NCBI GenBank assembly: GCA_029961685.1
Contig: JARWKL010000008.1
Location: 18,137,981 to 18,201,980 of the forward strand
Reading direction: 5' to 3'
DNA length: 64,000 bases
Source of the DNA: Aristolochia californica
Lineage: Eukaryota; Streptophyta; Magnoliopsida; Piperales; Aristolochiaceae
A program made the position numbers and the translations under genes. The notes below the pieces were generated by a model. It was not told where the DNA came from, ran no database searches, and saw nothing but the letters and a program-made list of their open reading frames with translations. Shown here in pieces: positions 34,301-47,400 of this stretch; the first letter of the stretch is position 1; each line of letters opens with the position of its first letter.

Positions 34301-36300
34301 CTGAGTGTGGACTCCCAATCCATAAGTCATTTCTTACAAAAATATAGCCCGTTACACATGATAAATCACTTTACAATCATCTCTGATCGTTAGGTCAGTT
34401 TTATGTAAATGGGCAAAATAATGGCATGTTTGACTCAGGTAAATATCCCACTGCACGTTCACTAGAGAATTTAATCTTATTCTCTTTAAAAGGTTTGAAT
34501 CCATAGGTCATTTGCATCTTTAACATGTTTCAAGCATGGATATCCATTTTTTAAAACATGTCTAGAAAAATCTCTTTCTTATAAAATTCCAAGCAATTAG
34601 AGTTGAACTAGTGGAATTTCTCAAACTTGGATAACACAATTTTTGTGTTTATTTGTGGTGTGTGAAAATTTTCTTTACTTACTTTTCTTATTGCTTCAAA
34701 TTCATTCCATACGTAAACTCTAAAATTTTCTTGTTGTGTTGATCTATTTGTCTTTTATCTCTTTTTGTGTTTACGAGATGAAGGGAAAGTGAAAACTCAA
34801 GTTTTGATTTAAGAAAAAAGTATACATCAAACATGGAAACACACAATGCAGAAATTTATATGAGATAATTCCAATAAGTTTCTGTAATTTTTAGGGATTG
34901 TAAACTCTTTTTAGTTTTTATATATCTGGTTTTGCAATCGTCGGGAAATGGGGGAGGCCATGGATTTTAAACTGAGTGTTGAATCCCTATCCATAAGTAA
35001 TTCCTTAAAAAAATATAGCCCGTTTCGCATGATAAATCACTTTACAATCATCTATCATTGTTAGGTCAGCTTTCTGTAAATGGGCAAAATAACGGCTTGT
35101 TTGACTCGGGTAAATATCCCACCACACATTCACTTGAGAATTTAATGTTATTTTGTTTAAAATGTTTGGATCAATAGGTGATTTGCATCTTTGACATATT
35201 TCATGTGTACATACCCTTTTTTTAAACAAGGGTAGAAAAATCTCCTTCTTATAAAATTACATGCTATGAGGGTTGAACAAGAGGAATTTCGCAAACTTGG
35301 AAACAAAAATTTTGTGTTCATTTGTGGTGTGTGTATAAATTTTCTTTACTTACATTTGTTATTGCTTTAAATTATTCCCATACATAAACTCTTAAAATTT
35401 CATTTTGTTGTGATCTATTTGCCTTTTTTCTCTTTTTTTTGAACAAGATGAAGGGAAAGTGAAAACTCAAGTTTTGATTTAAGAAACAAGTATTCATCTA
35501 AAATGGAAAAGCACAATGCACAATTGTAGAGAAAGCTAATACCAAAAAGTGTCTGTAATTTTTAGGAATTGTAAACTATTTTTAGTTCTCCTATATCAGG
35601 TTTTGCAATCATCGGGAAAAGGGGGAGGCGGGGGATTTTTAACTGAGTGTTGACTCCCAATCCATAAGTAATTCCTTACAAGAATATAGCCCGTTACGCA
35701 AGATAAATCACTTTACAACCATCTATGATCGTTAGGTCAGCTTTTTTTAAATGGGCAAAATAATGGCTTGTTTGACTCGAGTAAATATCCCACCGCACGT
35801 TCACTTGAGAATTTAATGTTATTATCTTTAAAAGGTTTGGATCCTTATGTCATTTCCATCTTTAACATGTTTCAAGCATGCATATCCATTTTTTAAAACA
35901 AGTGTAGAAAAATCTCTTTGTTATAAAATTCCAAGCTATTAGGGTTGAACTAGTGGAATTTCCCAAACTTGGATAACAAAACTTTTGTTTTCATTTTAGT
36001 GTGCGAATAAATTTTTTTACTTACATTTGTTAGTGATTTAAATTCTTTCCATACATAAACTCTACAATTTTCTTTTTTTTTTGTGATCTATTTGCCTTTT
36101 ATCTCTTTTTTTGTTTATGAGATGAAGGGAAAGTGAAAACTCAAAGTTTGATATAAGAAAAAAGTATACATCTAAAATAAAAATGCACAATGCATAAATG
36201 TGGAGAGAGATAATTCCAAAAAGTCTCTATAATTTTGAGGGATTTTAAACTCTTTTTCTTTTTTATATATCTGGTTTTGCAATCACTGAGAAAAGGACGA

Positions 36301-36313
36301 GGGGGGGGGGGGG
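36301..36313 (+). repeat. G13 run in satellite G-rich tract
   Basis: Thirteen consecutive G at the normal G-rich position of the monomer, before GATTTTTAAC. Confidence 0.95.
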
Positions 36314-36599
36314 ATTTTTAACAAAGTGTTGACACCCAATCCAGAAGTCATTCCTTAAACAAATATAGCCTATTACGCATGATAAATCACTTTACAATCA
36401 TCTATGATCTTTAGGTCAACTTTTTGTAAATGGGAAAAATAGTGGATTGTTTGTCACGGTTAAATATCCCACCGGACGTTCACTTGAGAATTTAATGTTA
36501 ATCTCTTTAAAAGGTTTGGATCCATAGGTCATTTGCATCTTTAACATGTTTCAAGCATGCAAATCCATTTTTTCAAATATGTGTAGAAATATCTCTTTC

Positions 36600-39500
36600 T
36601 TATAAAATTCCAAGCAATTAGGGTTGAACTAGTGGAATTTCTCAAACTTGGATAACAAAACTTTTGAGTTCATTTGTGGTGTGTGAATCAATTTTCTTTA
36701 CTTACATTTGTTATTGCTTTAAATTCTTTCCAAACAACAACTCCAAAATTTTCTTTTTGTTGTGATGTACTTTTGCCTTTGATCTCTTTTTTTACTTCAT
36801 GAGATGAAGGAAAAGTCAAAACTCAAGTTTTGATTTATGAAATGTAGAGAGAGGTAATTCCTAAAAGTGTCTGTAATTTTTAGGGATTGTAAACTCTTTT
36901 TAGTTTTTATATATCAAGTTATCCAATCATCGGGAAAACGAAGAGGCGGGGGATTTTTAACTGACTGTTGACTCCCAATCCGTAAGTCATTCCTTACAAA
37001 AATATAGCCCGTTACTCATGATAAATCACTTTACTATCATCAATAATCGTCAGATCAGCTTTTTGTAAAAAAGAAAAATAATGGCTTGTTTGACTCGGGT
37101 AAATATCCCACCGCACGTTTACTTGAGAATTGATTGTAATTCTCTATAAAAGGTCTAGATCCATAGGTCATTTGCATCTTTAACATGTTTAAACCATGCA
37201 TATCCATTTTTTAAAACATGTTTAGAAAAATCTCTTTCTTATAAAATTCGAAGCTATTAGGGTTGAACTAGTGGAATTTCCCAACCTTGGATAACAAAAC
37301 TTTTTTGTTCATCTGTGGTGTATGAATAAATTCTCTTTACATACATTTGTTATTGCTTGAAATTATTTCTATACATAAACTCTAATAGTTTCATTTTGTT
37401 GTAATCTATTTGCTTTTTATCTCTTTTTTTGTTTACGAGATGAAGGGAAAGTAAAAACTCAAGTTTTGATTTAAGAAATAAGTATACAAGTAAAATGGAA
37501 ATGCACAATGCAAAAATGTAGAGAGAGATAATTCCAAAAACTTTCTAAACTTTTTAGGGATTATAAACTCTTTTTAGTTTTTATATATCAGGTTTTGCAA
37601 TCGTCAGGAAAAGGTGGAGGCGGGGGATTTTTAACTAAGTGTTGACTCCCAATCCATAAGTCATTCCGAACAAAAATATAGCACGTTACGTATGATAAAT
37701 CACTTTACAATCATCTATGATCTTTAGGTCAGCTTTTTGAAAATGGGCAAAATAATGGTTTGTTTGACTTAGGTAAATATCCTGCCGCACGTTCATTTGA
37801 GAATTTAATGTTATTCTCTTTAAAAGGTTTGGATCCATAGGTCATTTGCATCTTTAACATGTTTTAAGCATGCCTATCCTTTTTTTAAAACATGTTTAGA
37901 AAAATCTCTTTCTTATAAAATTCCTTGCCATTAGGGTTGAACTAATGGAATTTCCAACACTTTAATAACAAAACTTTTGTGTTCATTTGTGGTGTGTGAA
38001 TAAATTTTCTTTACTTACATTAGTTATTGCTTTAAATTCTTTCCATGCATAAACTCTAAAATTTTCATTTTGTTGTGATCTATTTGCCTTTTATCTCTTT
38101 TTTTGTTTACGAGATGTAAGGAAAGTGAAAACTCAAGTTTCGATAGAAGAAAAAATTATATATCTAAAAAGGAAATGCACAATGCAAAAATTTAGAGAGA
38201 GATAATTCCAAAAAGTGTTTAATTTTTAGGGATTGTAAACTTTTTTTAGTTTTTATATATCAGGTTTTACAATTGTCGGGAAAAAGAGGAGGCGGGGGAT
38301 TTCTAACTGAGTGTTGACTCCCAATCCATAAGTCGTTCCTTACAAAAATATAGCCAGTTACACTTGATAAATCACTTTACAATCATCTATGATCGTTAGG
38401 TCAGCTTTGTGTAAATGGGCAAAATAATGGCTTGTTTGACTCTAGTAAATATCCCAACACACGTTCACTTGAGAATTTAATGTTATTCTCTTTAAAAGGT
38501 TTGGATCCATAGGTCATTTGCATCTTTAACATGTTTCAGGCATGCAAATCCAATTTTTAAAGCATATGTAGAAAATATCTCTTTCTTATAAAATTCCAAG
38601 CTATTACGATTGAACTAGTTGAATTTCCCAAACTTGGATAACAAAACTTTTGTGTTCATTTTTGGTGTGTGAATAAATTTACTTTACTTACATTTCTTAT
38701 TTCTTTAAATTCTTTCCAAACATCAACTCTAAAATTTTGGTTTTGTTGTGATCTATTTTTGCCTTTTATCTCTTTTTTTACTTTATGAGATGAATAGAAA
38801 GTGAAAACTCAAGTTCTGATTTTAGAAAAAAAATACATGTAAAATGGAAATGCATAATGTACAAATGTAGAGAGAGATAATTCCTAAAAGTGTTTGTAAT
38901 TTTTAGGGATTGTAAACTCTTTTTAGTTTTTATATATCAAATTTTCCAATCTATAGGAAAAAGAGGAGGCGAGGGATTTTTAAGTGAGTGTTGACTCCCA
39001 ATCCATTAGTCATTCCCTACAAAAATATAGCCTATTAGGCTTGATTTATCACTTTACAATCATCTATGATCGTTAGGTGAGATTTTTGTAAATGCACAAA
39101 ATAAGGACTTGTTTGACTCGGGTAAATAACCCACCGCACGTTCATTTGAGAATTTAATGTTATTCTCTTTAAAAGGTTTGGATCCATTGGTCATTTTCAT
39201 CTTTGACATGTTTCAAGCATGCATATCCATTTTTTAAAACATGTGTAGTAAAAAATCTTTCTTATAAAATTCCAAGCTATTAGGTTTGAACTAGTGGAAT
39301 TTCCAAAACATGGATAACAAAACTTTTGTGTTCATTTGTGGTGTGTGAATAAATTTTCTTTACTAACATTTGTTATTGCTTTACATCTGTTTTCCTTACA
39401 TAAACGCTAAATTTTTTGTTTTTTTGTGATCTTTTTTTGCTTTTTATCTCTTTTTTTGTTTATGAGATGAAGGGAAAGTGAAAACTCAAGTTTTGATTTA

Positions 39501-41450
39501 AGATAAAAGAATATATTCTAAAATGGAAAACCACAATGCACATATGTAGAAAGAGATAATTATAGAAACTGCCTGTAATTTTTTGGGATTGTAAACTCTT
39601 TTTTGTTTTTATATATCTGGTTTTGCAATCGACGAGAAACGGGGGAGGCCTAGAATTTTTAATAGAGTGTTGACTCCCAATCAATAAGTCATTCCTTACA
39701 AAAAAATATAGCCCATTACGCATGATAAATCACCTTACAATCATCTATGATCGTTAGGTTAGCTTTATGTAAATGGGCAAAATAATGGCTTGTTTGACTC
39801 GGGTAAAGAACCCACCGCACGTTCACTTGAGAATTTAATGATATTCTCTTAAAAAGATTTGGATCCATAGGTCATTTGCATCTTTGACATGTTTCAAGCA
39901 TGCATATCCATTTTTTAAAACATGTGTAGTAAAAACTCTTTCTTATAAAATTCCAAGCCATTAGGGTTGAACTAGTGGAATTTCCCAAACATGGATAACA
40001 AAACTTTTGTGTTCATTTGTGGTGTGTGAATAAAATTTATTTACTAACATTTGTTATTGCTTTAATTTTTTTTTTGATTCATAAACTCTTAAATTTTTGT
40101 TTTTTTGTGATCTTTTTTTACCTTTTATCTCTTTTTTTGTTTACGAGATGAAGGGTAAGTGAAAACTCAAGTTTTGATTTAAGAAAACATATACATATAA
40201 AATGGAAATGCACAATGCTCAAATGTGGAGAGAGATAACTTCAAAAAGTGTCTGTAATTTTTAGGGATTGAAAACTCTTTTTAGTTTTTATATATCAGGC
40301 TTTTCAATCATCAGGAATGGGGCAGGCGGGGGATTTTTAACTGAGTGTTGACTCCCAACCAGTAAATCATTCCATGATAAATCACTTTACAATAATCTAT
40401 GATCGTCAAGTCAGCTTTTTGTAAATGGGCAAAATAATGGCTTCTTTGACTCGGGTAAATATCCACAGCACGTTCACTAGAGAATTTAATGTTATTCTCT
40501 TTAAAAGGTTTGGATCCATAGGTTATTTGCATCTTTAACATGTTTCAAGCATGCATATCCATTTTTAAAACATTTGTAGAAAAATCTCTTTATAAAATTC
40601 CAAGCTATTAGGGTTGAACTAGTGGAATTTCCCAAACTCTGATAACAAATCTTTTGTGTTCATTTGTGATGTGTGAATAAATTTTATTTACTTACATTTA
40701 ATATTTTTTTAAATTCTTTCCATATATCAACGCTAAAATTTTCATTTTGTTGTGATCTATTTTTGCCTTTTATCTCTTTTTTTATGAGTTGAGGGAAAGT
40801 GAAAACTCAAATTTTGATTTAAGAAAACAGAATACATGTAAAATGGAAATGCACAATGCACAAATGTAGAGAGAGATAATTCCTAAAAGCGCCTATAATT
40901 TTTAGGGATGGTAAACTCTTTTTAGTTTTTATATATCAGGTTTTGCTATCATTGTGAAAAGGGGGAGGCGGGGGATTTTTAACTAAGTGTTGACTGATCC
41001 ATAAGTCATTCCCTACAAAAATTTAGCCTGTTATGCATTATATATCACTTTACAATCATCTATGATTGTTAGGTCAGATTTTTTTAAATGCGCAAAATAA
41101 AGGCTAGTTTGACTCGGAAAAATATTCCACCGCACGTTCTCTTGAGAATTTAAGATTATTCTCTTTAAAACATTTGGATCCATAGGTCATTTGAATCTTT
41201 GACATGTTTCAAATATGCATATCCATTTTTTAAAACATGTATAGAAAAAACTCTTACTTATAAAATTCCAAGCTATTAGGGTTGAACAAGTGAATTTCCC
41301 AAACTTGGATAACAAAACTTTTGTGTTCATTTTTGGTGTGTGAATAAATTTTCTTTACTTACATTTGTTATTGCTTTAAATTCTTTCTATACATAAACTC
41401 TAAAATTTTCATTTTGTTGTGATCTATTTGCCTTTTTTTTCTTTTTTTGT
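36600..41450. repeat. Probable trimeric higher-order repeat
   Basis: Monomers at about 36.7, 38.7 and 40.7 kb share CAACTC or CAACGC in place of AAACTC, the longer TTTTTGCCTTT-type run before TTATGAG, and AATTCCTAAAAG. They are spaced about 1,985-2,005 bp apart, or three monomers. Monomers at 39.2-39.9 kb resemble each other (CATGTGTAGTAAAAA), a sign of added local duplication. Confidence 0.5.
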
Positions 41451-44400
41451 TTACGAGATGAAGGGAAAGTGAAAACTCAAGTTTTGATTTAATAAAAAAA
41501 TAAACATCTAATATGGAAATGCACATTTCACAAATGTAGAGAGTGATAATTCCAAAAAGTGTCTGTAACTTATAGCGATTTTAAACTCATTTTAGTTTTT
41601 AAATAAATGGTTTTATAATCGTCGGGAAAAGGGGGAGGCTGGGGATTTTACCTTGAGTGTTGACTCCCAATCCATAAGTCATTCCTGAAAAAAATAAAGG
41701 CAGTTATGCTTGATAAATCACTTTGCAATCATCAATGATTGTTAGGTCAGCTTTTTGTAAATGGGCAAAATAAGGCTTGCTTGACTCGGGTAAATATCCC
41801 ACCACACATTCACTTGAGAATTTAATGTTATTCTCTTTAAATGGTTTGGATCCATAGGTCATTTGCATCTTTAAAATGTTTCAAGCATGCATATCCATTT
41901 TTTAAAACATGTGAAGAAAAATATCATTCTTATAAAATGCCAATTTATTAGGGTTAAACTATTGGAATTTCCCAAACTTGGATAACAAAAATTTTGTGTT
42001 CATTTGTGGTGTGTGAATAAATTTTCTTTACTTAGATTTTTTATTGCTTCAAATTCTTTCCATACATAAACTCTATAATTTTCCTTTTGTTGTGATCTAT
42101 TTTTGCCTTTTATCTCTTTTTTTGTCTATGAGATGAAGGGAAAGTGAAAACTCAAGTTTTGAATTAAGAAAAAAGTATACATATAAAATTGAAATGCACA
42201 ATGCAAAAATGTAGAGAGAGATAATTCTAAAAAGTGTATGTAATTTTTAGGGAATGTTGACTCTTTTTAGTTTTTATATCTGGTTTTGTAATCGTCGGGA
42301 GAAGGGGAGGTGGGGGATTTTTTACTGAGTGTTGAGTCCCAATCCTTAAGTCCTTCCATTCAAAAATAAAGCCTTGATAAATCACTTTACAATCATCTAT
42401 GATCATTCGGTCAACTTTTTGTAAAAGGGTAAACTAATGGCTTGTTTGACACGGGTAAATATCGTACTGCACGTTCACTCGAGAATTTAATGTTATTCTC
42501 TTCGAAAGGTTTCGATCCGTAGGTCATTTGCATCTTTAACATGTTTCAAGCATGCATATCCATTTTTTAAAACATGTGTATAAAAATCTCTTTCTTATAA
42601 AATTCTAAGCTAGTAGGATTGAACTAGTGGCATTTCCCAAACTTTGATAACAAAACTTTTGTGTTCATTTGTGGTGTCTAAATAAATTTTATCTAGTTAC
42701 ATTTGTTGTTGCTTAAATATTTTTTTCAATACATAAACTCTAAAGTTTTCGATTTGTTGTGAACTATTTGCCTTTAATCTCTTTTTTTGTTTACGAGATG
42801 AAGGGAAAGAGAAAACTCAAATTTTTGTTTAAGAGAAAAGTATACATCTAAAATGGTAATGCACACTAGACAAATGTAGAGAGAGATAATTCCAAAAAGT
42901 GTCTGTAATTTTTAGGGATTGTAAACTTTTTTTAGTTTTTATATATCATGTTTTACAATCGCTAGGAAAAGGGGGAGGCAGGAGATTTTAAACTGAGTGT
43001 TGACTCCCAATCCATAGTCATTCCTTACAAAAATATACCCCATTATGCTTGATAAATCACTTTACAATCATATATGATCGTTAGGTCAGCTTTTTGTCTA
43101 TGGGCAAAATAATGGCTTGTTTGACTCGAGTAAATATCCCACCGCACATTCACTTGAGAATTTAATGTTAATCACTTTCAAAGGTTTGGATCCATTGGTC
43201 ATTTGCATCTTTAACATGTTTCAAGCTTGCATATCCATTTTTTAAAACATGTGTAGAAAAATCTCTTTCTCAAAAAATTCCAAGCTATAAGGGTTGAACT
43301 ATTGGAATTTCTCAAACTTAGATAGCAAAACTTTTGTGTTCATTTGTGGTGTGAGAATAAATTTTCTTTACTTACATTTGTTATTGCTTTTAAATTCATT
43401 CCATACATAAAATATAAAATTTTCATTTTGTTGTGATCTATTTGCCTTTTATCTCTTTTTGTGTTTACGAGATGAAGAGAAAGTGAAAACTCAAGTTTTG
43501 ATTTAAGAAAAAAGTACACATCTAACATGGAAATGCACAATGCAGAAATGTAGAGGGAGATAATTCCAAAAATTTTATGTAATTTTTAGGGATTGTAAAG
43601 TTTTTTAGTTTTTATATATCAGGTTTTTCAATCATCAGGAAAAAGGGGAAGCAAGGGATTTTTAACTGAGTGTTGACTCCCAATCCATAAGTCATTCCTT
43701 AAAAAAAGTAGCCCGTTACACATGATAAATCACTTTACAATCATCTTTCATCGTTAGGTCAGCTTTTTGTAAATGTGTAAAATAATGGCTTGTTTGACTC
43801 GAGTAAATATCCCACTGCACATTCACTTGAGAATTTATTGTTATTCTCTTTAAAAGGTTTGGATCCATTGGTCATTTGCATGTTTAACATGTTTGGAGCA
43901 TGCATATCCATTTTATAAAACATGTTTAGAAAAATCTCTTTCTCATAAAACTCAAAACTATTAGGGTTGCACTTGTGAAATTTCCCAAACTTGGGTAACA
44001 AAACTTTTGTGTTCATTTGTGGTGTGTGAATAAATTTTATTTACATACATTTTTTATTGCTTTAAATTCTTTCCATACATAAACTCTAAAATTATTATTT
44101 TTTTGTGATCTCTTTGCCTTTTATTTCATTTTTTGTTTACGAGATGAAGGGAAAATGAAAACTTAAGTTTTGATTTAAGAAAATATTTTACATCTAAAAT
44201 GGAAATGCACAATGCACAAATGTAGAGAGAGATAATTCCAAAATGTGTCTGTAATTTTTAGGGATTGTAAACGCTTTTTAATTTTAATATATCAGGTTTT
44301 GCAATCGCCGGGAAAAGAGGGAGACGGGGGATTTTTAACTAAGTATTGACTCCCAATCCATAAGTCATTCATTACAAAAATATAGCCCGTAACACATGAT

Positions 44401-47400
44401 AAATAACTTTAAAATCATCTTTGATCGTTAGGTCAACTTTTTTGTAAATGGGCAAAATAATGGCTTGTTTCACTCAGGTAAATATCCCACCGCACGTTCA
44501 CGTGAGAATTTAATGTTATTCTCTTTAAAAGGTTTGAATCCATAAATCATTTGCATCTTTAACATGTTTAAAGCATGCATATCCATTTTTTAAAACATGT
44601 GTAGAAAACTCTCTTTCTTATAAAATTCCAAGCTATTAGGGTTGAACTAGTGGAATTTCTCAAACTTGGATAACAAAACTTTTGTGTTCATTTGTGGTGT
44701 TTGAACAAATTTTCTTTATTTACATTTGTTATTGCTTGAAATTTTTTTCCATACATAAACTCAAAAATTTTAATTTTGTATTGGTCTATTTGCCTTTTAT
44801 CGCTTCTTTTGTTTACGAGATGAAGGGAAAGTGAAAACTCAAGTTTTGATTTAAAAAAAAAGTTAACATCTAAAATGGAAATGCACAACGCACAAATGCG
44901 AGAGAGATAATTCCGAAAAGTGTCAGTAATTTTTATGCATTGTAAATGTTTTTTTGTTTTTATATATCTGATTTTACAATCATCGGGAAAAGGGGGAGGC
45001 AGGGGATTTTTAACTGAGTGTTGACTCCCAATCCATAAGTCATTCCTTAAAAAAATATAGCCCGTTACGCATGATAAATCACTTTACAATGATCTATGAT
45101 CGTTAGGGCAGCTTTTTGTATGTGGGCCGATTAATGGCTTGTTTGACTCAGGTAAATATCCCGCTGCATGTTCACTTGAGAATTCAATGTTATTTTCTTG
45201 CAAAGGTTTGGATCCATAGGTCATTCGCATCTTTAACATGTATCAAGCATGCCTATCCATTTTTTAAAACATGTGTAGAAAAATATCTTTCTTATAAAAT
45301 TCAAAGCCATTAGGGTTGAACTAGTGGAATTTCCCAAACTTGCATAAAAAAACTTTTGTGTTCATTTGTGGTGAGTGAATAAATTTTCTTTACTTAAATT
45401 TTTTATTGCTTTAAATTATTTATATACATAAACTCTAAAATTTTCATTTTGTTGTGATGTATTTGTTTTTATCTCTTTTCTTGTTTACGAGATGAAGGGA
45501 AAGTGAAAACTCAAGTTTTGATTTCAGAAAAAAGTATATATCTAAAATGGAAATGCACAATGCACAAATGTAGAGAGAGATAATTCAAAAAAGTGTCTAT
45601 AATTTTTAGGGATTAAAAACTCTTTTTATATTTTATATATCAGGTTTTGCAATCGTCGGGAAAAAGGGGAGGCGGGGGATTTTTAACTGAGTGTCGACTC
45701 CAAATCCATTAGTCATTCCTTAAAAACATATAACCCGTGATGCATGATAAATCAGTTTACAATCATCTATGATTGTTTGGTCAACTTTTTGTAAATGGGA
45801 GAAATAATGGCTCCTTTTACTCGGGTAAATATCCCACCGGTTCACTTGAGAATTTAATGTTATTCTCTTTAAAAGGTTTGGATCCATAAGTGATTTTCAT
45901 CTTTAACATGTTTCAAGCATGCATATCAATTTTTTAGAACATGCCTAGAAAATTTTCTTTCTTATAAAATTCCATGCTATATGGGTTGAACTAGAGGAAT
46001 TTCCCAAACTATGATAACAAAACTTTTGTGTTCATTTCTGGTGTGTGAATAAATTTTCTTTACTTACATTTGTTATTGCTTTAAATTCTTTCCATACATA
46101 AACTCCAAAATTTTCATTTTGTGGTGATCAATTTGCCTTTAATCACTTTTTTTGTTTGCGAGATGAAGGGAAAGTGAAAACTCAAGTTTCAATTTAAGAA
46201 AAAAAGTATACTTCTAAAAATGAAATGCACAATGCTCAAATGTTGAGAGAGATAATTCAAAAAAGTGTTTGTAATTTTTAACGATTACAAACTCTTTTTA
46301 GTTTTTATATATTAGGTTTTGCAATCGCCGTGAAAAGGGGGAAGCGGAGGATTTCTAACTGAGTGTTTACCGCCAATCCATAAGTCATTCCTTACATAAA
46401 TATAGCCCCTTGCGCATGATAAATCACTTTACAATCATCTATCATCGGAAGGTCAACTTTTTGAAAATGGGCAAAATAATGGCTTGTTTGACTTGGGTAA
46501 ATATCTCAGTGCATGTTCAGTTGAGAATTTAATGTTATTCTCTTTAAAAGGTTTGGATCCATAGGTCATCTGCATCTTTAACATGTTTCAAGTATGCATA
46601 TCCATTTTTTAAAACATGTGTAGAAAAATATTTTTCCGATAAAATTCCAAGCTATTAGGGTTGAACTAGTGGAATTTCCCAAACTTGGATAACAAAACTT
46701 TTGTGTTCATTTGTGGTGTGTGAATAAATTTTCTTCACTTACATTTGTTATTGCTTTGTTTTCTTTCCATACATAAACTCTAAAATTTTCATTTTGTTGT
46801 AACTTATTTGTCTTTTATCTATTTTTTTGTTTACGAGATGAAGGAAAAGTGAAAACTCAAGTTTTGATTTAGGAAAAAGTATACATCTAAAATAGAAATG
46901 CACAATGCACAAATGTAGCGAGAGATAATTCCAAAACGTGTCTGTAATTTTTAGGGATTTTAAACTCTTTTTACTTTTTGTATAGCATGTTTTGCAATCG
47001 TCTGGAAAAGGGGGAGGCGGAGGATTTTTAACTAAGTGTTGAATCCCAATCAATAAGTTATTCGTTATAAAAATATAGCCCATTACGCATGATAAAACAC
47101 TTTACAATCATCTATGATCGTTAGGTCACCTATTTAAAAAGGGCAAAATAATGGCTTGTTTGACTAAGGTAAATATCCCACCGCACGTTCATTTGAGAAT
47201 TTAATGTTAATCACTTTAAAATGTTTGGGTCCATAGGTCATTTGCATCTTTAACATGTTTCAAGCATGCATATACATTTTTTAAAACATTTGCAGAAAAA
47301 TCTCATTTTTATAAAATTCCAAGCCATTAGGGTTGAACTAGTGGGATTTCCAAACTTGGATAACAAAACTATTGTGTTCCTTTGCGGTGCGTGAATAAAT

